NCBI RefSeq assembly: GCF_000719285.1
Contig: NZ_JOFS01000019.1
Span: 130,732 to 194,731 of the forward strand
Source: Streptomyces bicolor
Lineage (GTDB): Bacteria; Actinomycetota; Actinomycetes; Streptomycetales; Streptomycetaceae
Direction: 5' to 3'
Length of the DNA stretch: 64,000 bases
Shown here: piece by piece, positions 35,554 through 45,117 of the stretch
Layout: each line of letters opens with the position of its first letter
How positions within the stretch are numbered: the first letter of the stretch is position 1
Notes under the pieces: generated by a model
The model's database searches: none
What the model saw: only the letters and a program-made list of their open reading frames with translations
What the model was told of the DNA's origin: nothing
Position numbers and translations under genes: made by a program

Positions 35554-35729
35554 GTGCGCAGCCCGGCGCTTGCGGGTTGCCGCCCGCGCCCACCCGTGCC
35601 GCCCCAGCGGCACGACTGCCCGCGGCTGGGGCAGATCGCCGCTGCCAGCCGCCAGCCGCCGCCAGCCGAACAGTGGTCAGGCGAACAGCGGGCGTCAGGC
35701 GAGCAGTTGCTCCAGGTGCGCAGCCGGCG

Positions 35730-36533
35730 TCAGCCGAGCAGTCGCTCCAGCACTACCGCGATGCCGTCCTCCTCATTGGAGGCCGTCACCTCGTCCGCGA
35801 CCGCCTTGAGTTCCTCGTGGGCGTTGGACATTGCCACGCCCCTCGCTGCCCAGGCGAACATCGGGATGTCGTTGGGCATGTCGCCGAAGGCGATCGTGTC
35901 CGTTGCCTTGATGCCCAGGCGTCGGGCCGCCAGTGACAGGCCGGTCGCCTTGGACAGGCCCAGGGGGAGGAGTTCCACGATGCCCTCGCCCGCCATCGCG
36001 ACCGTGACGAAGCCGCCCGCTGCCTGGCGGGCAGTCTCTGCCAGTTCGTCGTCCGACAGGTTCGGGTGCTGTATGTAGATCTTGTTCAGCGGGGCCGTCC
36101 ACAGATCCGACGCGTCCGTGAACGGGGTCGACGGGAGGGAGCCCGTGACCGCGTAACCGGGGCCCACGAGGACGTCGCCGTCCAGGCCGTCGCGGCTCGC
36201 CGCCAGGAACAGAGGGCCGACCTCCGCCTCGATCTTGGCCAGTGCCACGCCCGCCAGTTGGCGGTCCAGGGTGACCGAGGTCAGCAGGCGGTGCTCGCCG
36301 GCGTCGTACACCTGCGCGCCCTGGCCGCACACCGCGAGGCCCCGGTAGCCGAGGTCGTCGAGGATGTGCCGGGTCCACGGGACCGCCCGGCCCGTGACGA
36401 CGATGTGCGCGGCGCCCGCTTCGGTGGCCGCGGTGAGGGCGTCACGGGTGCGCTGAGACACCGACTCGTCGGAGCGCAGGAGCGTTCCGTCGAGGTCGGT
36501 CGCGATCAGCTTGTACGGGAGGCCGGCGCTCAC
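35730..36533 (-). CDS. HAD-superfamily (Cof-type) phosphatase, coupled to serS
   Basis: A 267-residue HAD IIB hydrolase: [13 protein letters not shown] near the N-terminus, HIVVTGRAV, and [13 protein letters not shown] with [11 protein letters not shown] paralogue of the HAD gene at 24225. Start GTG 36533 overlaps the serS stop (GTGA). Substrate is unknown; the coupling to serS suggests steady co-expression rather than a shared reaction. Confidence 0.9.
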   Translation of the reverse strand: MSAGLPYKLIATDLDGTLLRSDESVSQRTRDALTAATEAGAAHIVVTGRAVPWTRHILDDLGYRGLAVCGQGAQVYDAGEHRLLTSVTLDRQLAGVALAKIEAEVGPLFLAASRDGLDGDVLVGPGYAVTGSLPSTPFTDASDLWTAPLNKIYIQHPNLSDDELAETARQAAGGFVTVAMAGEGIVELLPLGLSKATGLSLAARRLGIKATDTIAFGDMPNDIPMFAWAARGVAMSNAHEELKAVADEVTASNEEDGIAVVLERLLG

Positions 36534-37807
36534 TTGGTGACCGGCTCCAGGACCTCCCGGCCGCCCAGGTACGGGCGCAGCACCTCGGGGACGCGGACGG
36601 AGCCGTCGGCCTGCTGGTGGTTCTCCAGGATCGCCACGATGGTGCGCGGTACGGCGCACAGCGTGCCGTTGAGCGTGGCCAGCGGCTTGACCTGCTTGCC
36701 GTCACGGACGCGGATCGACAGGCGCCGGGACTGGAACTCGGTGCAGTCCGAGGTCGAGGTCAGCTCGCGATACTTGCCCTGCGTCGGGATCCACGCCTCG
36801 CAGTCGAACTTGCGGGCCGCCGAGGAGCCGAGGTCGGCCGAGGCCACGTCGATGACGCGGAACGGCAGCTCCAGCGACGTCAGCCACTGCTTCTCCCACT
36901 CCAGCAGGCGCTGGTGCTCGGCCTGCGAATCCTCGGGAGCGACGTACGAGAACATCTCGACCTTGTCGAACTGGTGCACGCGGAAGATGCCCCGCGTGTC
37001 CTTGCCGTGCGAGCCGGCCTCGCGGCGGAAGCAGGGGGAGAAGCCGGCGTAGCGCAGCGGGAGCTTGTCGGCGTCGAGGATCTCGTCCATGTGGTACGCC
37101 GCGAGCGGGACCTCGGAGGTGCCGACCAGGTAGAGGTCGTCCTTGTCGAGGTGGTAGACGTCCTGCGCGGCCTGGCCGAGGAAGCCGGTGCCGGCCATCG
37201 ACTGGGGGCGGACCAGCGCCGGGGTCAGCATCGGCGTGAAGCCGGCCGCCGTCGCCTGGGCCATCGCGGCGTTGACCAGGGCCAGCTCCAGCAAGGCGCC
37301 GACGCCGGTGAGGAAGTAGAAGCGGGAGCCGGAGACCTTGGCGCCGCGCTCGACGTCGATGGCGCCGAGGATGGTGCCGAGCTCCAGGTGGTCCTTCGGC
37401 TCGAAGCCCTCGGCCGTGAAGTCGCGGATCTCGCCGTGCGTCTCCAGCGTGACGAAGTCCTCCTCGCCGCCCACGGGGACGTCGGGGTGGACGAGGTTGC
37501 CGAGCTGGAGGAGGAGCTCCTGGGTCTCGGCGTCGGCCGCGTCGCGCTCGGCGTCGGCCGCCTTGACGTCGGCGGCCAGCTGGCTCGCCTTCTTCAGAAG
37601 CTCGGCCTTCTCGTCTCCGGAGGCCTTGGGGATGAGCTTGCCGAGCTGCTTCTGCTCGGCACGCAGCTCGTCGAAGCGGACGCCGGACGACCTGCGCCGC
37701 TCGTCGGCAGACAGGAGGGAGTCGACGAGCGCGACGTCCTCTCCACGGGCGCGCTGCGAGGCGCGCACTCGGTCGGGGTCCTCACGGAGCAGGCGAAGGT
37801 CAATCAC
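36530..37807 (-). CDS. serS: Seryl-tRNA synthetase
   Basis: A 425-residue class II synthetase that charges tRNA-Ser. The N-terminal coiled-coil arm (residues ~30-100, [18 protein letters not shown]) contacts the long variable arm of tRNA-Ser. Class II motif 2 ([19 protein letters not shown]) and a serine-site region ([16 protein letters not shown]) are present. Start is GTG 37807 (reads [10 protein letters not shown]). The promoter must lie in the DnaA-box-rich region upstream. The HAD gene is coupled downstream. Confidence 0.97.
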   Translation of the reverse strand: MIDLRLLREDPDRVRASQRARGEDVALVDSLLSADERRRSSGVRFDELRAEQKQLGKLIPKASGDEKAELLKKASQLAADVKAADAERDAADAETQELLLQLGNLVHPDVPVGGEEDFVTLETHGEIRDFTAEGFEPKDHLELGTILGAIDVERGAKVSGSRFYFLTGVGALLELALVNAAMAQATAAGFTPMLTPALVRPQSMAGTGFLGQAAQDVYHLDKDDLYLVGTSEVPLAAYHMDEILDADKLPLRYAGFSPCFRREAGSHGKDTRGIFRVHQFDKVEMFSYVAPEDSQAEHQRLLEWEKQWLTSLELPFRVIDVASADLGSSAARKFDCEAWIPTQGKYRELTSTSDCTEFQSRRLSIRVRDGKQVKPLATLNGTLCAVPRTIVAILENHQQADGSVRVPEVLRPYLGGREVLEPVTK

Positions 37808-38374
37808 GCGCTCAAGGCTACCGGGGCGGGGTGACAGCCCACGACTCGCTATTCCGAACTGCGGCTTACGTTCCGTTATGGGGGAATTGCGAAACGTGTC
37901 AATAAAAAGTGTCTCACTCCCTGGAACGGGGCAGGGCTGTGGCGGCCGGTTGACTCGATTTCCTTGTGGGGAACGGGACTTGGGTCTCCGTTGTCCACAG
38001 CTGCCCCCAGCCCGTCAAGAGTTATCCACAGGCTGTGTGGATGGGTTGTGGACGCCGGAATTGATCACTCCGTAACGCGTCGCGCGAGTCGAGGATTCCC
38101 AGGACAAACCTTGCGCATCCCCACGTTCGAGTGGAAAGGGGTCGCCCCAAAGGATTATCCAAAGGAAAAGAGTGGACGAAGGGTGACTTGCGCAATGGTG
38201 GACGCCGACGGGCCCTGAGGAGTGATTTGTCGACAGTGTCATGCTTGCTTGTCGACTTGTCCCCAGGTCGAGATGAGGACCTGTGGATAACTCCTGTGGA
38301 TAACGACAATCGGCTGATAGGACTGGCGGAAATCCAGCGTCCGGGACGACGACCGAGGCGGCTCAGAACCGCAC
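37808..38374. other. Intergenic region with a DnaA-box cluster (serS upstream)
   Basis: No gene is evident in these 567 bp. Perfect boxes: TTGTCCACA 37991-37999; TTATCCACA 38022-38030; TGTGGATAA (minus-strand TTATCCACA) at 38282-38290 and 38295-38303. Near matches: TGTGGATGG 38036-38044, TTATCCAAA 38155-38163, TTGTCGACA 38227-38235, TTGTCCCCA 38257-38265. Locally lower GC. It also must hold the serS promoter. Confidence 0.7.
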
Positions 38375-39307
38375 TCAGAACCGCCCGTCCTGGCACCGGG
38401 CCACCCAGTCAGCCGCCGACACGAACTCGTCGTCCGACGTCCCGAGGCGCGGCGGCTGCACATCCCCGGGCTTCATGTCCGCGCGCGGATACGAGCCCAG
38501 GAAGCGCACCTCCAGGCAGATCCGCTTCAGCCCCGTCAGCGCCTCGGCCACCCGGCGGTCGGAGATGTGGCCCTCGGCGTCGATGCAGAAGCAGTAGTTG
38601 CCGATGCCCGCGCCGGTCGGCCGGGACTGCAGCAGCATCAGGTTGATGCCGCGCGTGGCGAACTCGCCCAGGAGGTCGCGCAGCCCGCCGGGATGGTCGT
38701 CGCGCTGCCACAGCACGACGGACGTCTTGTCCGCGCCGGTCGGCGCCGCGGGCCGGGCGGGCCGGCCCACCAGCACGAACCGGGTCTGGGCGTTCTCCGC
38801 GTCGTGGATGCCGGTCTCCAGGGCCTCGAGGCCGTACCGGGCGGCCGCGAACTCGCCGGCGAAGGCGGCGTCGTACTGGCCTTCCTGGACCAGGCGCGCG
38901 GCGTCCGCGTTCGAGGCGGCCGACTCCCAGTGGGCGTCCGGGAGGTTCTTCTTCAGCCAGTTGCGCACCTGCGGCTGGGCGGCCGGGTGGGCGGAGACCG
39001 TCTTGATGTCCGACAGTTTGGTGCCCGGCCTGACCAGCAGCGCGAAGGTGATCGACAGCAGCACCTCGCGGTAGATCATCAGCGGCGCGCCCGCGACCAG
39101 TTCGTCGAGCGTCGTCGTGATGCCGCCCTCGACGGAGTTCTCGATCGGCACGAACGCGGCCTCGGCCTCGCCGACACGCACCGCGTCGAGCGCGGACTGC
39201 ACGGACACGTAGGGGATCAGTTCCCGGGTCGCGGCCTCGGGAAGGGTGCGCAGGGCGACTTCGGTGAAGGTGCCCTCGGGGCCGAGATAGGCATAGCTCG
39301 CTGGCAT
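38375..39307 (-). CDS. pheA: Prephenate dehydratase
   Basis: A 310-residue enzyme converting prephenate to phenylpyruvate in phenylalanine synthesis. The dehydratase domain (1 to ~185) starts YAYLGPEGTFTEVAL and includes VPIENSVEGG and TRFVLVGR. A C-terminal ACT domain (about 200-285, GGLRDLLGEFATRGINLMLLQSRP) binds Phe for feedback control. No fused chorismate mutase, as usual in actinomycetes. ATG 39307. Confidence 0.97.
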   Translation of the reverse strand: MPASYAYLGPEGTFTEVALRTLPEAATRELIPYVSVQSALDAVRVGEAEAAFVPIENSVEGGITTTLDELVAGAPLMIYREVLLSITFALLVRPGTKLSDIKTVSAHPAAQPQVRNWLKKNLPDAHWESAASNADAARLVQEGQYDAAFAGEFAAARYGLEALETGIHDAENAQTRFVLVGRPARPAAPTGADKTSVVLWQRDDHPGGLRDLLGEFATRGINLMLLQSRPTGAGIGNYCFCIDAEGHISDRRVAEALTGLKRICLEVRFLGSYPRADMKPGDVQPPRLGTSDDEFVSAADWVARCQDGRF

Positions 39308-39420
39308 GACCTCACCCTAATGGGCCTTGCGAAACACGGTGTGCACATCTCACCCGGCTGCCCCAAGGGGCACTCCGGTCCGGGCTCGGGCAGGCGCGCC
39401 GGCCCAGCCCCCGCTCTCCG

Positions 39421-39540
39421 GCCCAGGCTCGCGCATACGCTCCAGCTCGGCCGATCCCGTGGGTCACGCATAGGCCCAGCTCGGCCGATCCCTTGGCTCA
39501 GGCATACACCCCAGCTCAGCCGATCCCCCAGCCCAGCACT
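39421..39540. repeat. 34-35-bp tandem repeat, about three copies
   Basis: Units starting CCAGCTCGGCCGATCCC at 39442, 39476 and 39511 (third copy CCAGCTCAGCCGATCCC), with a half-copy before. Located between pheA and the DyP gene, upstream of the pheA start and past the DyP stop. Confidence 0.75.
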
Positions 39541-39574
39541 CCCGGCCCCGCCCAGCTCGTCGCGGCCCCCAGCG

Positions 39575-40912
39575 TCACCCCTCCAGCAACCCCTGCCCCA
39601 CATACTCCCCCTCCGCCGCCCCGCCCGGCACGGCGAAGAGCCCGCTCGCCTCGTGGCGGATGTACTTCGACAGCGCGTCGCCCCGGTCGAGCTTGCGCTG
39701 GACGGTGACGAAGCCGCGCAGTGGGTCGGCCTGCCAGCAGATGAAGAGGAGGCCCGCGTCGGGCACCCCGTTGGCGTCGATGCCGTCGTGGTAGGAGAAG
39801 GGGCGCCGCAGCATCGCCGCCCCGCCGTTCTGGTCGGGCCGGGTGATACGGGCGTGGGCGTTGATGGGGACGACCAGGTTTCCTGCCTTGTCGGTCTTCT
39901 CCAGGTCCATCTCGGTCGTCTCGGTGCCCCCGGACAGCGGCGCCCCGTCGGACTTGCGGCGCCCGATGACGTCCTCCTGCTCCTTGACCGAGAGCTGCTC
40001 CCAGTCGTCGAGGAGCATGCGGATGCGGCGTACGACGGCGTAGGAGCCGTTCGCCATCCAGGCCGGGTCCTTCGAGCCGGACTCCGGCACGAAGATCCGC
40101 TGGTCGAAGTCGCCGTCCGTCGGCTTCGGATTGCGCGTGCCGTCCATCTGGCCCATCAGGTTGCGCGCAGTCATGGGGTGCGAGGTGGCGCCCGGCGACC
40201 GGTTGAAGCCGTTCATCTGCCAGCGCACCCTGGCGGCGCTGCCCGCGTCCTTCTGGATCGCGCGCAGGGCGTGGAAGGCGACCAGGGCGTCGTTGGCGCC
40301 GATCTGCACCCACAGGTCGCCGTTGCTGCGTGCCTTGTCGAGCTGGTCGGAGGAGAAGTCGGGCAGCGGGTCCAGGGCGACCGGGCGCTGCTTCTCCAGG
40401 CCGGTCCGCGCGAAGAAGCTGTGCCCGAAGCCGAAGGTGAGCGTCAGCGAGGAGGGACCGGCGTCGCGGGCGACATCCGTGTCATCCTGCTTGGCCGCCT
40501 CGCCCGCCATCAGCCGCCGAGCCGTCTCCGACCAGCGGCGCAGCAACGCAGCCGCCTCCTTGCGGCCGGCGCCCGCCGCCAGGTCGAAGGCGACGACGTG
40601 GCCGCGCGCCTGGAGCCCCTGGAGGATGCCGGGCTGATGTTTCCCGTGAAACATCACCTGGTCGGCGCCCAGCGAGCTGAGCGGTGTCGCCTCGGCGGGC
40701 CGGGCGGCGTATCCCACGGCCCCGCCGGCCGCACCGAGCACCAGCCCCGTGGCACCGGCGGTCCCTAGCAGCCGGCGCCGCGAAACGCCCTCCTTGAGGG
40801 CGCCCTTGGCGGCGCTTTCGGAAACGCCGCCATTAAGTGCCGTCTCGCCATTGCGTGCCGCATCAAGCGGCGGCTTGGGAGTACGGGCCTCCGGGATGGA
40901 CTGGTCAGCCAT
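39575..40912 (-). CDS. Tat-exported DyP-type haem peroxidase (EfeB/YwbN-like)
   Basis: A 445-residue dye-decolourising peroxidase. The twin-arginine signal (RRRLLGTAGATGLVLGAAGG) is near residues 45-75. The DyP motif GQMDGTRNPKP is near 254, and the proximal haem His is in RRPFSYHDG near 371. These enzymes use H2O2 with haem and are exported folded. It is the last gene of the six-gene copper block. ATG 40912 is 8 bp after the CopCD stop. A parS-like site lies inside. Confidence 0.92.
   Translation of the reverse strand: MADQSIPEARTPKPPLDAARNGETALNGGVSESAAKGALKEGVSRRRLLGTAGATGLVLGAAGGAVGYAARPAEATPLSSLGADQVMFHGKHQPGILQGLQARGHVVAFDLAAGAGRKEAAALLRRWSETARRLMAGEAAKQDDTDVARDAGPSSLTLTFGFGHSFFARTGLEKQRPVALDPLPDFSSDQLDKARSNGDLWVQIGANDALVAFHALRAIQKDAGSAARVRWQMNGFNRSPGATSHPMTARNLMGQMDGTRNPKPTDGDFDQRIFVPESGSKDPAWMANGSYAVVRRIRMLLDDWEQLSVKEQEDVIGRRKSDGAPLSGGTETTEMDLEKTDKAGNLVVPINAHARITRPDQNGGAAMLRRPFSYHDGIDANGVPDAGLLFICWQADPLRGFVTVQRKLDRGDALSKYIRHEASGLFAVPGGAAEGEYVGQGLLEG
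40639..40652. promoter_or_regulatory. parS-like site (1 mismatch) within the DyP gene
   Basis: GTTTCCCGTGAAAC, 13 of 14 match, with extended GAT/ATC flanks. Confidence 0.55.
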
Positions 40913-40920
40913 GGTGAGGT

Positions 40921-42939
40921 TCAGCCGATCTGCGCGTTCTTGGAGACGGTGGCCTGGTCGATGTCGGAGGTCCGCACGGTCACGGCGATCTTCCACTCGC
41001 CCGCCATGGGGATCTGCACTCCGCTCGCCGACCAGTGTCCGGTGGAGATGTGGTCGGGGACGACGGGCAGCGGCCCGATGTCCTGGGACTCGAGGGTGAA
41101 GGCGATCTTCACCTCGGGGATGTCGAAGGCACGGCCGTTGGGACGCTGTACGTAGACGTGCATCTCGTTGCCGCCCACACGCGCGGGATCGAGGTCGACC
41201 CGTACGACGCCCTTGCCGTCCTCACCGCCGGTGTCGAAGGACATGTCCAGGGTCAGCGCCCCGGACGACGACGCGTCGGCGGACGCGGACGACGTGGCCG
41301 CCCTGGCCTCCTGTTCCGTACGGCCCGGCTCGGTCGACGTCAGCATGGTGGTGACGGCGAGCAGGACGACGGCGACGCCTGCTTCGGCCAACACCGAGCG
41401 GCGCAGCCCGAACCGGTTCGGGTCGGCGTCCCGCTGCTGCTTCTGCCGTGCCGTGTCGATCGCGGCCTGCTGCCGGGCGAGCTGGGCGGCACGCTTGGCA
41501 TCGCCCTTGCCGGACACGGCGGCGGAGGCACCCTTCTTGCCCGAGCCCGATGTCGACGTGGCGGCGGAGGCACGGGACTGGGCAGCGGCGTGCGCCTTCT
41601 CGTCCTCACCTGTGCCCTTCTCCGTCTCGCCCCCGTCGGCGTCCTTCGCCTTCCCCACCACTGTGTCCACCAGCCGCGCCGTCCACCGCCGCGAGATCCA
41701 CGCGACCCCTACCAGCAGCACCACAAGCCCGATCTTGACCAGCAGCAACTGCCCGTATCGCGTCCCGGTGAACGCCGACCACGAGCCGAGCTGCCGCCAC
41801 GACTGGTAGATCCCGGTCGCGACCAGCGCGAGCACGCTGCCGAAGGCGACGCGCGAGAACCGTCGTACGGCGGACGCCCCGACGGGAGTGTCCGCGGGCG
41901 CCCGGTACAGCGCCACGAGCAGCGCGGCGAGCCCGCCGAGCCAGGCAGCGACGGCCAGCAGGTGGACGACGTCGACCGGCATCGCGATGCCGGACTGGAG
42001 CCCGGTCGAGGCGTGCTCGGACATCGCCCAGCTCGCCGCGAGCCCGGCCGCCACGACCGTCCCGCCGATCGCGAGCCCGAAGGTGAGGTCCCGCTTCTCC
42101 TCGTCCTCCCGCTTGTCATAGGCCCCGAACAGCACCGCGATGAACAGCGCCGCCGCGGCGAGCAGCAGCAGCCGGGACACGAGTGCCGCACCCGTCTTGG
42201 TCTGCAGCACCTGCCCGAGCAGCTCCAGGTCGAAGATGTCGCCGATCTTCCCGGTGCTGGTGTACGAGCCGCGCAGGAGCAGCAGCCCGAGCGTGGCGGC
42301 GGTCAGGGCCAGCCAGCCGGAGACGACGAGCCGCTGCAGCACCCGCACGCCCGACCCGCGCTGCCAGCAGGCGAGCACGAAGGCGGCGCCGCCGACCAGG
42401 ACGATGAAGCCGGCGTACGACACATATCGCCCGAGCCCGTAGAGCCAGCCGACGATGCCGCCACCCGCCTCCTGGCCGGAGACCGAGACGCTGGTCTGCG
42501 AGGGAGCGCCGATGGAGAAGGTGTAGGCGCCGGCGACGGGATGGCTGTCCTCGGACACCACTTGGTAGGTGACGGTGTACGTCCCGTCGGGCAGGCCGCT
42601 GTGGAGTTTCACGGCGTACGTCGTGCCGCTGACGTTGGCCGGGTCGCCCTGGTCGACGCGCTCGCCCTTGGGGTCGAGCACGCGCAGGGAGTCGTCGGAC
42701 AGGGCGACCTTTTCGGAGAAGGTCAGCGAGACCTGCGTCGGGGCCTTGTCGACCACCGCCCCCTGCCGGGGGTCGCTGCCGGTCAGCGCGGCGTGCGCGG
42801 AGACCGGCCCGGCACCGGCGAGGAGCAGACCGGTCGCGGCCAGGAGCAGCAGCACCAAGGTCCGGACACGCGGCAGCACCAGGGTCCGGACGCGCGGCAG
42901 CACCCGGGGCCGGACGCGGGGAGCGATGGTCAGGGTCAC
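40921..42939 (-). CDS. CopC-CopD fusion copper resistance/uptake protein
   Basis: A 672-residue membrane protein. After a signal peptide comes a CopC domain with N-terminal copper ligand HAALTGSDPRQGA and a DSHPV motif, then a CopD domain of about eight helices (150-430). A long Lys/Ala/Ser-rich cytoplasmic loop (430-500, low complexity) follows, then a last helix and an extracytoplasmic YtkA-like domain with EMHVYVQRPNGR. CopC binds copper outside and CopD moves it across the membrane. The signal peptide contains an in-frame 24-bp tandem repeat. Confidence 0.9.
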   Translation of the reverse strand: MTLTIAPRVRPRVLPRVRTLVLPRVRTLVLLLLAATGLLLAGAGPVSAHAALTGSDPRQGAVVDKAPTQVSLTFSEKVALSDDSLRVLDPKGERVDQGDPANVSGTTYAVKLHSGLPDGTYTVTYQVVSEDSHPVAGAYTFSIGAPSQTSVSVSGQEAGGGIVGWLYGLGRYVSYAGFIVLVGGAAFVLACWQRGSGVRVLQRLVVSGWLALTAATLGLLLLRGSYTSTGKIGDIFDLELLGQVLQTKTGAALVSRLLLLAAAALFIAVLFGAYDKREDEEKRDLTFGLAIGGTVVAAGLAASWAMSEHASTGLQSGIAMPVDVVHLLAVAAWLGGLAALLVALYRAPADTPVGASAVRRFSRVAFGSVLALVATGIYQSWRQLGSWSAFTGTRYGQLLLVKIGLVVLLVGVAWISRRWTARLVDTVVGKAKDADGGETEKGTGEDEKAHAAAQSRASAATSTSGSGKKGASAAVSGKGDAKRAAQLARQQAAIDTARQKQQRDADPNRFGLRRSVLAEAGVAVVLLAVTTMLTSTEPGRTEQEARAATSSASADASSSGALTLDMSFDTGGEDGKGVVRVDLDPARVGGNEMHVYVQRPNGRAFDIPEVKIAFTLESQDIGPLPVVPDHISTGHWSASGVQIPMAGEWKIAVTVRTSDIDQATVSKNAQIG
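42857..42924. repeat. 24-bp in-frame tandem repeat in the CopCD signal peptide
   Basis: Two near-identical 24-bp units (GGTCCGGACRCGCGGCAGCA core) at 42857-42880 and 42881-42904, plus a partial third. They encode repeated PRVRTLVL-type octads, so unit number changes the signal peptide by 8 residues. Confidence 0.8.
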
Positions 42940-42952
42940 GGCGGTCTCTCCC

Positions 42953-43429
42953 TCAGTGTCCGGTCTTCGGGTTGTACGTCGCGGACTCCACCGGCATCTC
43001 GACGGTGACCGTGCCGGACTCGGCGAAGTGGAGCTGCACGGTCACCTTCTCGCCCTGCTGGGGCTTCCGCTTCAGCTTCTCGAACATCAGATGGCTGCCA
43101 CCGCTCTTGAACACGAGCTGACCGTGCGCGGGGACGGCGAGGTCCTTGGCCTCCCGCATCGACGAACCCACGGTCTCGTGGGCGGTCACCTCGCCGACGT
43201 CGCTGGTGACGGAGGTCAACTCGTCCTTCGTACTGCCCTTGTTGGTGACCGTCAGGAAGCCGGCCGCCATGGAGTCGGAGACCGGCTGCGGCATGTAGGC
43301 GCCGCTGACGGACAGTTCGGCCGTGGAATCGGCCGGGGCGTCCTCGGAGCCGCAGCCCGTGAGGACGAGGGCGCCGGTCGTCACCAGGGTCACCAGGGTC
43401 ACCGGCCGCACCGGGGCGAACCGCCTCAC
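42953..43429 (-). CDS. PCu(A)C copper chaperone lipoprotein
   Basis: A 158-residue lipoprotein: lipobox LVLTGC near residue 26, then a PCuAC domain with HETVGSSM and GGSHLM supplying the H-Mx-HxM copper ligands. These periplasmic-side chaperones hand Cu(I) to cytochrome oxidase CuA/CuB sites. GTG 43429 overlaps the sco stop (GTGA). Confidence 0.9.
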   Translation of the reverse strand: MRRFAPVRPVTLVTLVTTGALVLTGCGSEDAPADSTAELSVSGAYMPQPVSDSMAAGFLTVTNKGSTKDELTSVTSDVGEVTAHETVGSSMREAKDLAVPAHGQLVFKSGGSHLMFEKLKRKPQQGEKVTVQLHFAESGTVTVEMPVESATYNPKTGH

Positions 43430-44079
43430 GGCTTCTCCCCCTTGATCAGCTTGGGGAGGTCCTTGGTGTACTCGTCGACGGTGGCGTCCTCGGTGTAGAG
43501 GACGTACCCGGCGTCGGTCTTCGGCGAGAACGCGACGACCTGGGTGCCGTGGGTGGAGACCATCTTGCCGTTCTTGTCCTTGTGCGGCGGCTCGATGGAG
43601 ATGCCGAGGGTGCGGGCACCGGCCTGGATGGTGTCGAAGTCGCCGGTCAGGCCGACGACCTGCGGATCGATGCCCTTGAGCCACTTGCCGAGCGCGGACG
43701 CGGTGTCGCGCTCCGGGTCGGTCGTGACGAACACGATGCTCAGCTCGTCCTGCTCGGCCTTCGGCAGCTGCTTCTTGGCGACGGCGATGTTGTTCATCGT
43801 CAGCGGGCAGACGTCGGGACAGTTGGTGTAGCCGAAGTAGATCAGCGTCGGCTTGCCCTTCGTCTCCTTGCGGAGGTCGTACTTCTTGCCGTTCGTGTCC
43901 GTGAGGACCAGGTCCGGTTTCTCGAAGGGCTTGTCGAGGACGATGGCGGCCTTGTCCGAGCCGGCCTCCTCGGAGACCACGGTGACGGGCTGGGCGCTGT
44001 CGTCGCCGCTGCCGCAGGCGGAGAGGGTCAGGGTGGCGGCGGCGACCAGGGCGGCCGCAGCGAAGGTCTTCTTACGCAT
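43426..44079 (-). CDS. SCO1/SenC/PrrC-family copper lipoprotein
   Basis: A 217-residue lipoprotein (lipobox TLSAC, near residue 21) with a thioredoxin fold: copper/redox motif CPDVC (about 89) in GYTNCPDVCPLTM, and the distal His in STHGTQVVAF (about 174). It assists copper insertion into cytochrome c oxidase and may sense redox. ATG 44079. Confidence 0.93.
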   Translation of the reverse strand: MRKKTFAAAALVAAATLTLSACGSGDDSAQPVTVVSEEAGSDKAAIVLDKPFEKPDLVLTDTNGKKYDLRKETKGKPTLIYFGYTNCPDVCPLTMNNIAVAKKQLPKAEQDELSIVFVTTDPERDTASALGKWLKGIDPQVVGLTGDFDTIQAGARTLGISIEPPHKDKNGKMVSTHGTQVVAFSPKTDAGYVLYTEDATVDEYTKDLPKLIKGEKP

Positions 44080-44176
44080 GGCAAGTCTTCTTACGCATAG
44101 AAAAATGTCCCAGTCGTGAGTGCTCCGGCGCGCACCGGGGGCGTGCCCCGGCGCGCGCCGTGAATCAAAGGAGCCG

Positions 44177-44914
44177 TCAGGCGTCGGTGCGCCGACGGCC
44201 GGCGAGCACGCCGTACGCCACGCCCAGCGCACCGACGACGATGCCGACCACGCCCAGGACGCGGGCGGTGGTGTCGCTGCTGTCGGCGGGCTCGGCGGCC
44301 TCGGTCTTGGCGGAGGCGGCCTCGGCGTCGTCGGAGTCGGAGGCCTGGTCGGAGGAGGACGAGCCGTGGTGGCCGTCCTCGGCGGCGGACAGTTCAAGCA
44401 CCGGCGCCGGGTTCTCGGGCTCCTCCTGACCCTCCTGCGGCACCTCGATCCAGCGCACGACCTCCTTGTTGGAGTACGTCTGGATGGCCTTGAAGACCAG
44501 TTCGTCCGTGTCCTCGGGCAGGGTGCCGACGGAGACGGGGAACTTCTGGAAGAAGCCGGGCTCGATGCCCTTGCCGTCGGCGGTCCAGGTGACCTTGGTG
44601 ACGGCCTCGGTGATCTTCTTGCCGTGCATCTCCAGCGGCTTGTCCAGCGTGGACTTGGTGACCTTGGCCGTCCAGCCGGGAACGGGCTGCGGCATCACGG
44701 AGGCCAGCGGGTGGTCGGTCGGGAAGGTCACCTCGAGCTTGGTGGTCGAGGCGTTGTCGCGCTCGTTGGGCACCTTGAAGTCGACGACCGCGTAGCCGCC
44801 CTTGGCTGCCGTGCCCTCGGGCTGCACGCTGACGTGGGCGAACGCGGGGACGGACAGGGCGAGTACGGCCGTGCCGGCGAGCGCGCCCGTGGCGGCGATA
44901 CGAGAGGCCTTCAT
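44177..44914 (-). CDS. YcnI-type (DUF1775) copper-binding membrane protein
   Basis: A 245-residue protein: signal peptide ending in SVPAFAHVSVQPEG, so the mature N-terminus begins His-Val, the family's copper ligand. A DUF1775 domain includes VPNERDNASTTKLEV and PGWTAKV. Next is an acidic/Ser linker with HGSSSS, and a C-terminal membrane helix followed by RRR. The ATG at 44914 has GGAG 8 nt upstream. Confidence 0.88.
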   Translation of the reverse strand: MKASRIAATGALAGTAVLALSVPAFAHVSVQPEGTAAKGGYAVVDFKVPNERDNASTTKLEVTFPTDHPLASVMPQPVPGWTAKVTKSTLDKPLEMHGKKITEAVTKVTWTADGKGIEPGFFQKFPVSVGTLPEDTDELVFKAIQTYSNKEVVRWIEVPQEGQEEPENPAPVLELSAAEDGHHGSSSSDQASDSDDAEAASAKTEAAEPADSSDTTARVLGVVGIVVGALGVAYGVLAGRRRTDA

Positions 44915-45117
44915 GCTGAGCACTCCACTGTGAATGAGGTTCGGATTCCGGTGGTGAAGAGGGGTACGCGTGCGCGGGGGTGCCCGATCAAGTGCGATCA
45001 GGGCGATCAGCAGGGAGAACAGGAGTCAGCTGTCCCTCGATCGGAGAACCCGGGTACGCGCGTGCCGCACGACGGCGGCCCCTCAGCCCACTTCGGTGGA
45101 GTGGCGGTCGCGTCGTG

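Noticed and set aside
38567..40768. Long plus-strand open frame opposite pheA and the DyP peroxidase
   Set aside because: It lies opposite two well-supported genes and shows no domain pattern; an artefact of GC-rich third positions.
41035..43008. 657-codon plus-strand frame opposite the CopC-CopD gene
   Set aside because: Arg/Gly/Gln-rich shadow translation without hydrophobic or motif structure; the minus strand has a textbook protein.
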